DNA from: DASSUW01 sp963806395
Lineage (GTDB): Bacteria; Actinomycetota; Thermoleophilia; Solirubrobacterales; Solirubrobacteraceae
DNA length: 64,000 nucleotides
Direction: 5' to 3'
NCBI GenBank assembly: GCA_963806395.1
Contig: CAWDYI010000014.1
Location: forward strand, 1 to 64,000
Shown piece by piece: positions 8,482-16,033 of this stretch. The position numbers were made by a program, and so were the translations under genes. How positions within the stretch are numbered: position 1 is the first letter of the stretch; the number at the start of each line of letters is the position of its first letter. The notes below the pieces were generated by a model. That model did no database searches, had not been told where the DNA came from, and worked only from the letters and a program-made list of their open reading frames with translations.

Positions 8482-8572
8482 CGGCTTACAGGAAGATCGG
8501 CCAATCAACGCGCACATTGACCCCGGGATCCGCTAAACGTCCATGGAAGCCCATGCGCATTCACGGTCCTCC

Positions 8573-9838
8573 ATGCACGTACTGATCGCCGACGACGACC
8601 CGGGCACCCGGCTGCTCGTCAGCACCTGCGTGGAACGGCTCGGTCACCGCTGCACGATCGCCGCGGACGGCGCCGAGGCGTGGCGGCTGTACCAGCAGGA
8701 CACGCCCGAGGTGGTGATCACCGACTGGGAGATGCCCGGCATGAACGGGACGGCGCTGTCGCGCGCGATCCGCGCCCGCGGCGACCTGTCATACGCGTAC
8801 GTGATCGTGCTCACCGGCGCCGCCGACGAGGAGGCCGCGCGCACGACGATGGAGGCCGGGGCCGACGACCTGCTGCTCAAGCCGCCCGATCTCGCGCAGC
8901 TCGAGCGCAAGCTGATCGCCGCCGGCCGCGTCACCGCCCTGCACCGACGCCTGCACGAGGACGCCCGCCACGACACGCTCACCGGCCTGGGGAACCGCCT
9001 GCGGCTCGCGGAGGACCTGGAGGCCCTGTGCGGTCGCGTCGAGCGCTACGGGCACTCGTACTGCGTGGCGCTGTTCGACATCGACGACTTCAAGGGCTAT
9101 AACGACGCGGCCGGTCACCTGGCCGGCGACGCAGCCCTGCGAGCGGTGGCCGGCGCGCTTCAGCAGCAGATCCGGACCGGGGACGCGGTCTATCGCTACG
9201 GCGGCGAGGAGTTCCTCGTGCTCCTGCCGGAGCAGTCGCTCGAGTCGGCGGGCCGGGCGGCCGAGCGCCTGCACGCCGCGGTGGCGGAGCTCCGCCTCCC
9301 CCACCCCTCAGGCGGCGTCGTGACGGTGAGCGCCGGGGTGGCCGGGCTCGGGGAGCACACAACCCGCCCGGACCATGTGTTCGAGCTCGCGGACCAGGCG
9401 CTCTACCGCGCCAAGGAGAACGGCCGCAACCGCGTGGAGGTGCACGGCGACGACGCCGAGACCGAGGACTCCTCGATCCGGCTGCTGATCGCCGACGACG
9501 ACCCGTCGATCCGCCTCACCCTCACGGCGCTCCTGCAGCGCGAGCCGGGGTTCGACCTGGTCGGCGAGGCGGAGGACGCCGCGCAGGCGATCGACCTGGC
9601 CGCGCGCCGGCGGCCGAATGTGGTCGTACTCGACTTCGACATGCCGGGCGGCGGTGGCGTGCGCGCCGCGATCGAGATCCGCGAGGCCAGCCCGGCCACG
9701 CGGATCGTCGCGCTGAGCGCCGACGGCAGTCAGTCCGCGCAGTACGACATGTCGCGCGCCGGCGCGATCGGCTACGTGGTCAAGGGCGCGCCGGACGAGG
9801 ACATCATCCGCGCGATCCGCAACGCCGCGCGCTGGTGA
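8573..9838 (+). CDS. REC-GGDEF-REC diguanylate cyclase
   Basis: 421 residues from the ATG at 8573. Receiver 1 (about 2-118; phospho-acceptor in VVITDWEMPG), GGDEF domain (about 135-300) and a second receiver at the C-terminus (about 307-421; VVVLDFDMPG). The active-site signature is GGEEF, so the cyclase should make cyclic di-GMP. An inhibitory-site RxxD (RTGD) lies five residues before it, so product feedback is likely. The second receiver after the catalytic domain resembles NarL-type receivers and has no DNA-binding domain. Divergent from the hybrid kinase, so a phosphorelay feeding cyclic di-GMP synthesis is the likely circuit. Confidence 0.92.
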   Translation: MHVLIADDDPGTRLLVSTCVERLGHRCTIAADGAEAWRLYQQDTPEVVITDWEMPGMNGTALSRAIRARGDLSYAYVIVLTGAADEEAARTTMEAGADDLLLKPPDLAQLERKLIAAGRVTALHRRLHEDARHDTLTGLGNRLRLAEDLEALCGRVERYGHSYCVALFDIDDFKGYNDAAGHLAGDAALRAVAGALQQQIRTGDAVYRYGGEEFLVLLPEQSLESAGRAAERLHAAVAELRLPHPSGGVVTVSAGVAGLGEHTTRPDHVFELADQALYRAKENGRNRVEVHGDDAETEDSSIRLLIADDDPSIRLTLTALLQREPGFDLVGEAEDAAQAIDLAARRRPNVVVLDFDMPGGGGVRAAIEIREASPATRIVALSADGSQSAQYDMSRAGAIGYVVKGAPDEDIIRAIRNAARW

Positions 9839-10927
9839 TCACAGCGCGGCCCTGACCTCCCAGAGCTCGGGATAGAACCGCTTGTCCTGCGTGCCGCGCA
9901 GGTACTCGACGCCGCGCGACCCGCCGGTGCCGTGGCGGCTGCCGATCTCGCGCGCAGCCATCAGCGTGTGGTGATGGCGCCACAGGGCGACGCGCTCGTC
10001 GTGGTCGACCAGCAGCTCGGCGACCTCGTACAGCACCGAGCGCGAGACATCGTCGAGGTGGTCGCGGTAGAGCTCGGCGAGCGCCGGGAGTCGCGCCTCG
10101 CGGTCGTCGGGCAGGCCGGCGCAGGCGACGAACGCGTCGTAGAGCAGCGGGCTCTCGGCCTCGATCGCGCGGAACTGCACGGACTGGAAGCCGGACGCCG
10201 GCGTCAGCGGATCGCGGAACTCGAGGAACCCGTCCGGCCCCATCGTCTCCAGCACGTCGAGGTGCTCGAGCAGCAGCCGGTCGATCGCCACCGTGCGCTT
10301 GAGCGGACCGATCGCGGCCTGCGGGCGCCTGTCCTCGAGCTCCTCGCGCGCCTTCGCCAGCTCGTGCAGCATCAGCTTGAACCACAGCTCGTACGACTGG
10401 TGGACGATCACGAACAGCAGCTCGTCGTGGGCCTCGGCGGTGAGCGGGTGCTGGAGCTCGAGCAGGTCGTCGATCCGCAGATAGCCCGCGTACTCGGTCG
10501 GCTCGGAGTCCGCGGCGTGGCCGTCGCCGCCGCCGTCGAGCGCGCGGTTGACGAGCGCGTCGGCGGCCGCGTTCTGCGCGCGCGGGACGGCCTTGACCGA
10601 CCAGCGGTCGAAGGCGGCCAGCAGGTCGAGCGCCTGCCGGTGCAGCGTCGCGAGGTCGGGGCTCTTGACCTTGTAGCGGCCGGTCACCTGGTTGGCGACC
10701 AGCTCGGAGTCCATCACGACGTCGACCTCGGTCGCGCCCAGCGCGCGTGCCCGGTCGAGGCCGAGCAGCAGGCCGCGATACTCGGCGACGTTGTTGGTCG
10801 CGCGGCCGAGCACGACGGCGGTCTCGTCGACCACCTCGCCGTCATCGCCGGACACCACGGCCGCAGCGGCGGCGGGCCCGGGATTGCCGCGCGCACCGCC
10901 GTCCACGTGGACGACGAGGCGGCTCAC
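9839..10927 (-). CDS. RNase HI - tryptophan 2,3-dioxygenase fusion protein
   Basis: 362 residues in one frame with two unrelated enzymes. Residues 1-130 are an RNase HI domain with all acidic catalytic residues: D9 in HVDGG, E49 in NNVAEY, D73 in VMDSEL and D123 in AAADAL. Residues about 145-362 match tryptophan 2,3-dioxygenase: YLRIDDLLELQ at 150-159, the distal-side His176 in VHQSYELWFK, SGFQSVQFR at 245-253, and the haem-ligand region WRHHHTLM..REIG..GTGGSRG at 316-339. A Gly/Asp-rich linker joins them, without an internal ATG or frameshift sign. The dioxygenase part is short (about 220 residues). RNase HI is known fused to other domains in actinobacteria, but I do not know this pairing. 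GTG start. Confidence 0.88.
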   Translation of the reverse strand: MSRLVVHVDGGARGNPGPAAAAAVVSGDDGEVVDETAVVLGRATNNVAEYRGLLLGLDRARALGATEVDVVMDSELVANQVTGRYKVKSPDLATLHRQALDLLAAFDRWSVKAVPRAQNAAADALVNRALDGGGDGHAADSEPTEYAGYLRIDDLLELQHPLTAEAHDELLFVIVHQSYELWFKLMLHELAKAREELEDRRPQAAIGPLKRTVAIDRLLLEHLDVLETMGPDGFLEFRDPLTPASGFQSVQFRAIEAESPLLYDAFVACAGLPDDREARLPALAELYRDHLDDVSRSVLYEVAELLVDHDERVALWRHHHTLMAAREIGSRHGTGGSRGVEYLRGTQDKRFYPELWEVRAAL

Positions 10928-10938
10928 GCTACCGCCAT

Positions 10939-11148
10939 CTAGGCAGCAGATAGCGGCGGGAAGTCGCCCACAACCCGCGGACGCCTGCGGTCGCGCACCT
11001 CGCGCTGACCGCCGCCGGTGGTGCCGTCGCGGCGCTCACTCTTGCGCCGGTCGACGATCACCTCGACGTTGGGGTCGTCCTCGTAGTACTTGGACAGCTT
11101 CTCGTATAGCTCGCCCGAGAGCGGCTCGGGCACGACACAGAAAATCAC
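10939..11148 (-). CDS. Small conserved-looking basic protein, unknown function
   Basis: 69 residues from a GTG. The N-terminal half (IFCVVPEPLSGELYEKLSKYYED) looks like a small alpha/beta unit; the middle has VEVIVDRRKSERRDG and REVRDRRRP, two copies of a DRR-type basic motif. Similar proteins ending in repeated DRR motifs occur in related actinobacteria, to my memory without known function. It precedes the RNase HI-TDO gene by 11 bases and is probably cotranscribed with it. Confidence 0.55.
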   Translation of the reverse strand: MIFCVVPEPLSGELYEKLSKYYEDDPNVEVIVDRRKSERRDGTTGGGQREVRDRRRPRVVGDFPPLSAA

Positions 11149-11188
11149 CTGCTGAACGCTAACAAAGCAGTGGGGCGAAATGCATCGT

Positions 11189-11890
11189 TCATGTGTCTAG
11201 ATGCAGGGCGCCGCGCTCATCGGCCGCCGCATTGGCGTCCTGCTCCTCGGCCGTCAGGTCCGACAGCTCGTCGCCCTGGCCCTCGCGGCGGACGCCGCCG
11301 GCCTCGTCGGACAGGTCGACCTCGAACCGGTACCAGCTCAGCTCCCACATGACGGCGATCGACACGACGCTGGGGCGGTCGGTGCGCGGGCGGACCGACA
11401 CCGCAGGCGCGCCGAGCGAGCGCGCGACCCCGCCGACGGTGCGCGTGTGGTCGGAGGCGTTGAAGATCTCGAGCGCTCGCTGCATCTTCAGGTCCGCGTT
11501 CGTCGGCACCGCACGTACGTGGCGCGGGCGCCGGGGCGGCTCGGGAACGCGCCGCGCCGGGGCGTCCGGCTCGTCCTGCGACACCGCGTCGTCAACTCCG
11601 GCGGGCATCTCCGCCTGCGTCTCGCGTGCCCGCTCCCGCCGCGCTCGCAGGCGATCGCGCAGCGACCGCCCGCGTCCGTCGTGGCGGGTGTGGCGCAGCT
11701 CGAGCTCGTCGCCGCCGGACTCGCGGATCCAGCCCTCGTTCTGCGCCCGCGCCGTGCAGAGGTCGCACACCTGGCGCCGAGAGCCACCCGCCAGGAACGT
11801 CTCCGGATGCTCGCCGCGCAGCAGCGTGCGCCCGCAGACGTCGCAGGCGATGTCGCTCTGGTTGGTTCGGATGTCGCGAGACCGTGCCAC
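11189..11890 (-). CDS. Zinc-ribbon protein of unknown function
   Basis: 233 residues from a GTG. The N-terminus has two Cys pairs (CDVCGRTLL near residue 16 and CDLCTARA near 42) that would bind zinc. A basic, disordered Arg/Glu-rich stretch (about 70-125) follows, then a folded C-terminal part (about 130-205) with LKMQRALEIFNASDHTRTVGGVARSLGAP and VVSIAVMWELSWYRFEVDLSD. No known catalytic motif. The gene follows the EF-G paralogue by 15 bases on the same strand and may share its transcript. Confidence 0.6.
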   Translation of the reverse strand: MARSRDIRTNQSDIACDVCGRTLLRGEHPETFLAGGSRRQVCDLCTARAQNEGWIRESGGDELELRHTRHDGRGRSLRDRLRARRERARETQAEMPAGVDDAVSQDEPDAPARRVPEPPRRPRHVRAVPTNADLKMQRALEIFNASDHTRTVGGVARSLGAPAVSVRPRTDRPSVVSIAVMWELSWYRFEVDLSDEAGGVRREGQGDELSDLTAEEQDANAAADERGALHLDT

Positions 11891-11905
11891 GACCCGGCAG
11901 GGTAG

Positions 11906-13960
11906 CTAGGCTCGCACTTCCTCCTGCTCCTGGGCCTTCTCGACCACTTTCTGGGCGAGGTGCGCAGGGACCTCCTCGTAGCGCAGGAACTCCATCGTGT
12001 ACTCGCCCTGACCGCCGGTCAGCGACCGCAGGTCGGGCGCGTAGCTGAGGACCTGTGCCATCGGGATCTCGGCCTTGACCTCCGTCATGCCGCCCACGAC
12101 CTCGGTGCCCAGCGGGCGGCCGCGGCGCGAGGACAGGTCGCCCATGACGTCGCCGACCGACGACTCGGGCACGGAGGCGGTCAGGAGCATGATCGGCTCC
12201 AGCAGCACCGCGCCTGCGTCGCTGAGCGCCTGCTTCATCGCGAGCGCGCCGGCGAGCCTGAACGCCATCTCCGACGAGTCGACCGAGTGGTAGGAGCCGT
12301 CGAACAGCTTCACGCGCACGCCCTTGACGGGGTAGCCGGCAACGGCGCCCTCCTGCATCGCGTCGAGCACGCCCTTCTCGACCGCCGGGATGAACCCCTG
12401 CGGGATCACGCCGCCCTTGATCGCGTTGACGAACTCGAATTCGCCGTCGGAGAGCGGCTCGATCTCGATGTGACAGTCACCGAACTGGCCGCGGCCGCCG
12501 GTCTGCTTCTTGTGCCGCCCGTGCGCCTTCGCGCCGTGGCGGATCGTCTCCTGGTAGGGCACCCGCGGCGGCTTGAGCGTCACCTCGGCGCCGAACCGCG
12601 CTCGCATGCGCTCGACGATCACCTCGACGTGGATCTGCGAGAGCCCGGCCACGATCTGCTCGCCGGTCTGCGGGTCGCGATGCAGGTCGATCGTCGGGTC
12701 CTCCTCCTGCAGGCGCCGCAGGGCGGTGAACACCTTGTCCTCGTCGCCCTTGGACTTCGGCTCCATCGAGAACGCCATCACGGGGGCCGGCAGCTTGATC
12801 GACGGCATCTGGATCGGCTCGTCGCGCGCCGCGAGCCAGTCGCCCGCGCGCGTCTCCTTGAGCTTGGCGACGGCGCCGATGTCGCCCGGCCCGAACGCCT
12901 CGGTCTGCTTGACGTCCTTGCCCTGCGGGACGAGCAGCTGGCCGATGCGCTCCTTGGAATGGGCGCGCGTGTTGAGCACGTGCGAGTCGTGGCTGACGGT
13001 GCCCTGGTAGACGCGGAAGAGGTTGATGCGGCCCGAGTACGGGTCGGCGCGCGTCTTGAACACGTAGGCGTACATGTCGGCGTCGGGATCGGGCTCGAGC
13101 TTCATCCCCTCGAGCTGCAGGCCGCCGTGCTGGACCGGCGAGGGTAGGTCGTCGACGATCGCGTCGAGCAGCCGGTCCGAGGCCAGCTGGGTGGTCGCGA
13201 CGCCGCACGTGACCGGGAAGATGAGCCCGTGGTCGGTGCCGTCCTCGAGCGCGGTCACGATCTCGTCGTGGGCGATGTCCTCGCCCTCGAGGTAGCGCTC
13301 CATCAGCGACTCGGAGTTCTCCGCGACCTCGTCCATCAGCTTCTCGCGGTACTCCTGCGCGGCATCTGCGAGGTCGTCGGGGATCGGGATCTCCGTGCAC
13401 TCGCCGTCGGCGTACTCGTACGCCTTCATGTCCACCAGGTCGATCACGCCGCGCGTGTTGTGCTCGGAGCCGATCGGGATCTCGGTCGCCACCACGTGCG
13501 GCCCGAACGCCGCCTTCAGCGACTCGAGGGTGCGGAAGAAGTCCGCGCGCTCGCGATCGAGCATGTTCACGTAGATGAGCCGCGCGACGCCGAGCTCCTT
13601 GGCGCGCTCCCACAGCCGGTGCGTGCTGACCTCGACGCCGAGCACGGCGTTGACGACGAACACGGCCGACTCGCACACCCGCAGGGCGCCGAGCGCGTCG
13701 GCGATGAACGATGGCTCGCCGGGGGTGTCGATGAGGTTGACCTTCACGTCCCGCCATTCGAACGACGCGAGCGACGCGGAGATCGACATCCCGCGGGCCT
13801 TCTCGTCCTCGTCGGCGTCCGAGACCGTCGTTCCGTCGGCCACCGAGCCGAGTCGGGTGGTCGCGCCGGCCTCGTGCAAGAGGGCCTCGTGCAGCGACGT
13901 CTTCCCGCTCCCCCGGTGGCCCACTAGCGCCACGTTGCGAATCCTGTCTGCGGCCTGCAT
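11906..13960 (-). CDS. Elongation factor G-like GTPase (EF-G2 type)
   Basis: 684 residues with the five-domain EF-G layout. The P-loop is GHRGSGKT at 14-21 and switch I has RGMSI near 56-60. The G3 motif reads DTPGE (78-82), not the DTPGH of canonical EF-G, so the catalytic His is lost; the G4 motif reads NMLD (132-135) instead of NKxD. Such changes mark the FusA2/EF-G2 paralogue group of actinobacteria rather than the main translocase. The ATG at 13960 follows a purine-rich GGAGGAG sequence 12 bases upstream. It lies between the sigma factor and a zinc-ribbon gene, all on the minus strand. Confidence 0.88.
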   Translation of the reverse strand: MQAADRIRNVALVGHRGSGKTSLHEALLHEAGATTRLGSVADGTTVSDADEDEKARGMSISASLASFEWRDVKVNLIDTPGEPSFIADALGALRVCESAVFVVNAVLGVEVSTHRLWERAKELGVARLIYVNMLDRERADFFRTLESLKAAFGPHVVATEIPIGSEHNTRGVIDLVDMKAYEYADGECTEIPIPDDLADAAQEYREKLMDEVAENSESLMERYLEGEDIAHDEIVTALEDGTDHGLIFPVTCGVATTQLASDRLLDAIVDDLPSPVQHGGLQLEGMKLEPDPDADMYAYVFKTRADPYSGRINLFRVYQGTVSHDSHVLNTRAHSKERIGQLLVPQGKDVKQTEAFGPGDIGAVAKLKETRAGDWLAARDEPIQMPSIKLPAPVMAFSMEPKSKGDEDKVFTALRRLQEEDPTIDLHRDPQTGEQIVAGLSQIHVEVIVERMRARFGAEVTLKPPRVPYQETIRHGAKAHGRHKKQTGGRGQFGDCHIEIEPLSDGEFEFVNAIKGGVIPQGFIPAVEKGVLDAMQEGAVAGYPVKGVRVKLFDGSYHSVDSSEMAFRLAGALAMKQALSDAGAVLLEPIMLLTASVPESSVGDVMGDLSSRRGRPLGTEVVGGMTEVKAEIPMAQVLSYAPDLRSLTGGQGEYTMEFLRYEEVPAHLAQKVVEKAQEQEEVRA

Positions 13961-14004
13961 GCTGACCTGCTCCTCCTCTCCCTGTGGGAGGAGGAAACCT
14001 AGCG

Positions 14005-14790
14005 TCAATCCCTGAGGTTGTCGCCCTGGAGGCGAGACTTCAGGCGTAGCACGGCCTTCGTGTGCAGCTGGGAGATGCGCGACTCCGTCACGCCGAGCAC
14101 CTCGCCGATCTCTCGCAGCGTCAGGTTCTCGTAGTAGTAGAGCGCGATCACGAGCTTCTCGCGCTCGGGGAGGGCGCTGATCGCGTCGGCGAGCCGGTCC
14201 TTGAGCTCGGAGGCGTCGAGCAGCTGCTGCGGATCGGGCGCGTCGTGGTCCTGGATCGTGTCGAGCAGCGAGACCTGGTCGCCAGAGGCGTCGGAGACCG
14301 CCCACAGCTCGTCGAGCGCGACCACCGTCGAGTTGGAGATCTTGACGAGCGCCTCTTGGAACTCGTCGGCCGAGAGCCCGAGATCGCGGGCCATCTCCTC
14401 GTCGGTCGGCGTCCGGTGCAGGCGGTGCTCGAGCTTCGCATGCGCACGTTCGATCTCGCGCGCTCTGGCGCGCACGGAACGCGGCACCCAGTCGAGTGCG
14501 CGCAGCTCGTCGATGATCGCGCCCTTGATGCGCGTGATCGCGTACGTCTCGAACTTGATCTCGCGGTCCGGATCGAAGCGCTCGATCGCGTTGATGAGCC
14601 CGATCAGGCCGTACGAGATCAGGTCGGCTTCCTCGACATGGGCAGGCAGGCCCGAGGACATCCGGCCGGCGACGTACTTCACGAGCGGCGAGTAAGCGAC
14701 GACGAGCTTCTCCCTGGCAGGCTCGAACGCCTCTTCCTTATAGCGTCGCCACAGGTCTTTTAGCTCGAGGGCTTTGACGTTGGTTTCCAG
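14005..14790 (-). CDS. whiG: RNA polymerase sigma factor, WhiG/FliA type
   Basis: 261 residues starting ETNVKALELKDLWRRY after the initiator. Region 2 has ADLISYGLIGLINAIERFDP and FETYAITRIKGAIIDELR, region 3 has WVPRSVRARAREIE, and region 4 ends in the HTH LREIGEVLGVTESRISQLH. This is the sigma-28 family (sporulation or motility genes). The frame is open back to the TAA of xerC/D, but between that stop and residue 1 there is no ATG, GTG or TTG. A CTG at 14788-14790 sits 9 bases after GGGAG and is the best start; the GTG at 14682 would delete the conserved N-terminus. No flagellar gene is in the window, so a WhiG-like developmental role is possible. Confidence 0.85.
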   Translation of the reverse strand: METNVKALELKDLWRRYKEEAFEPAREKLVVAYSPLVKYVAGRMSSGLPAHVEEADLISYGLIGLINAIERFDPDREIKFETYAITRIKGAIIDELRALDWVPRSVRARAREIERAHAKLEHRLHRTPTDEEMARDLGLSADEFQEALVKISNSTVVALDELWAVSDASGDQVSLLDTIQDHDAPDPQQLLDASELKDRLADAISALPEREKLVIALYYYENLTLREIGEVLGVTESRISQLHTKAVLRLKSRLQGDNLRD

Positions 14791-14805
14791 AGCCTGCTTC
14801 TCCCG

Positions 14806-15726
14806 TTACGCCCGCGGATGGCTGCGCAGATACGCAGCCCGCAGGCGTGCGGACTCTACCCGAGTGTAGACCTGGGTCGTTGAGATCGAAGCGTGTCCGA
14901 GAAGCTCCTGGATCGCGCGGAGGTCCGCCCCGCCCTCCAGCAGATGGGTTGCGAACGAGTGGCGGAGAGCATGTGGGTGGACCGCACCCTGTGCCGCCGC
15001 GTGGCGGGCCCACACCCGCAGACGGCGCCGGACGTCCGATGTCGAGAGCCGCCGGCCCGACTTGGAGAGGAACAGCGCGGCGTCCCCGGTGGCGCCCGCG
15101 AGCGCCGGCCGGCCGCGCGCGAGGTAGCGCGTCAGGGCCGCCAGCGCGGGCTCGCCGGCGGGCACGAAGCGGGTCTGGCCGCCCTTGCCCTCCACGCGCA
15201 CCTGCTCGCCGTCGAAGTCGAGTGAGCCGGCATCGAGGTTCACCAGCTCCTCGGCACGCAGCCCGCACGCGTACGCGAGCTCGAACAGCGCGCGGTCGCG
15301 CAGCTCGAGCGGCGTCGTGGCCGGGATCCGGTCCAGCAGCGTCGCGACGTCGCCGGCCTTGATCGTGCGCGGCAGCGTCTGCGGGCGCTTCGGTGCGGGC
15401 AGCAGATCGGCCGGGTTGGCGGCCATGTCGCCGTGCTCGACCATCGAGCGGAAGAACGCGCGCGAGGAGGCCAGCTTTCGCGCCAGCGTGCGCGGGGCGG
15501 CGCCGCGGTCCGACAGGCGCGCGGCGTAGCCGCGCAGGACGCGGTAGGTCATCGCCGCCGGCTCGATGCCCTGGGCGGCGGCCCAGGTCGCCAGCTCGCC
15601 GATGTCGGCGCCGTACGCCCGCCGTGTGCGGTCGGCGGCCCCGCGGCGCTGCAGGTCGCGGTCGAAGCGGCGCAGGGCGACCGCCCAGACGTCGCTAGCC
15701 TGCGGCGGCGTGGCCGTGTTCTTCAT
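14806..15726 (-). CDS. xerD: Tyrosine recombinase XerC/XerD
   Basis: 306 residues from the ATG at 15726. The N-terminal SAM-like core-binding domain (about 15-100) precedes the catalytic domain, which has all residues: R157 (CGLRAEEL), K181 (VEGKGG), H252 and R255 (HPHALRH), H278 (LGHASI) and the nucleophile Y287 (VYTRV). It most likely resolves chromosome dimers at dif together with a partner. Followed directly by the sigma factor, which is a stable housekeeping setting and not a prophage or integron. The stop is TAA at 14806. Whether it is XerC or XerD cannot be told from the sequence alone. Confidence 0.88.
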   Translation of the reverse strand: MKNTATPPQASDVWAVALRRFDRDLQRRGAADRTRRAYGADIGELATWAAAQGIEPAAMTYRVLRGYAARLSDRGAAPRTLARKLASSRAFFRSMVEHGDMAANPADLLPAPKRPQTLPRTIKAGDVATLLDRIPATTPLELRDRALFELAYACGLRAEELVNLDAGSLDFDGEQVRVEGKGGQTRFVPAGEPALAALTRYLARGRPALAGATGDAALFLSKSGRRLSTSDVRRRLRVWARHAAAQGAVHPHALRHSFATHLLEGGADLRAIQELLGHASISTTQVYTRVESARLRAAYLRSHPRA

Positions 15727-15988
15727 CGACACCTCCACGGGTCAGGTGGCGACCCTGCGCCAGCTCGTGGAGGCGGGAGTAACTCCGTCCGACCAGCCGC
15801 CGCCGAAGCCCTGGTTCCGGATCCAGGGCACGGGCGACGCCACGACCATGTGGTACGCGGTGATGCGCAAGCAGGTGCGGGAGGGGGTGTTCATCGGCAC
15901 TATCTGCATTCGCCACGCAGACCATCACGCCTCCCTGCTGCAGCAGGGCTGGCAGGAGATCCCTGTGGCCGAGATAGGGATCAACTAG
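15710..15988 (+). CDS. Hypothetical protein, starts overlapping antisense to xerD
   Basis: 92 residues from the GTG at 15710 (or 90 from the GTG at 15716). It begins VAVFFIDTSTGQVATLRQLVEAG and continues with PWFRIQGTGDATTMWYAVMRKQ, a compact alpha/beta-looking sequence with a plausible hydrophobic core and no known motif. Its first 17 bases overlap the divergent xerD start, which would make expression of the two interfere unless xerD starts later. The stop codon is followed at once by repeat B1. Not recognised; codon use is like the rest of the window. Confidence 0.5.
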   Translation: MAVFFIDTSTGQVATLRQLVEAGVTPSDQPPPKPWFRIQGTGDATTMWYAVMRKQVREGVFIGTICIRHADHHASLLQQGWQEIPVAEIGIN

Positions 15989-16033
15989 TGCGGCTTACTC
16001 CCGGTCGCAAGCTCCCGAGAGCGCCTTGATTAC
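15989..16033 (-). repeat. Repeat family B, copy 1
   Basis: 45 bases, identical at 40 positions to copy 2 at 17087-17131. It begins right after the stop of the 92-residue gene and covers the last codon (stop TTA/TAA at 16030-16032) of the L,D-transpeptidase gene. On the minus strand it carries GCTCTCGGGAGC, a short hairpin in the same place as GCTCGCGCGAGC of the other copies. Could act as a terminator or be a mobile intergenic repeat. Confidence 0.65.

Noticed and set aside
8483..8520. A fourth copy of repeat B near CGGCTTAC
   Set aside because: Only eight bases match; the rest differs.
14806..15726. Tyrosine recombinase as an integrase of a mobile island
   Set aside because: It has the XerC/D length and is followed by a sigma factor and EF-G paralogue; no att repeats, tRNA gene or phage genes were seen.
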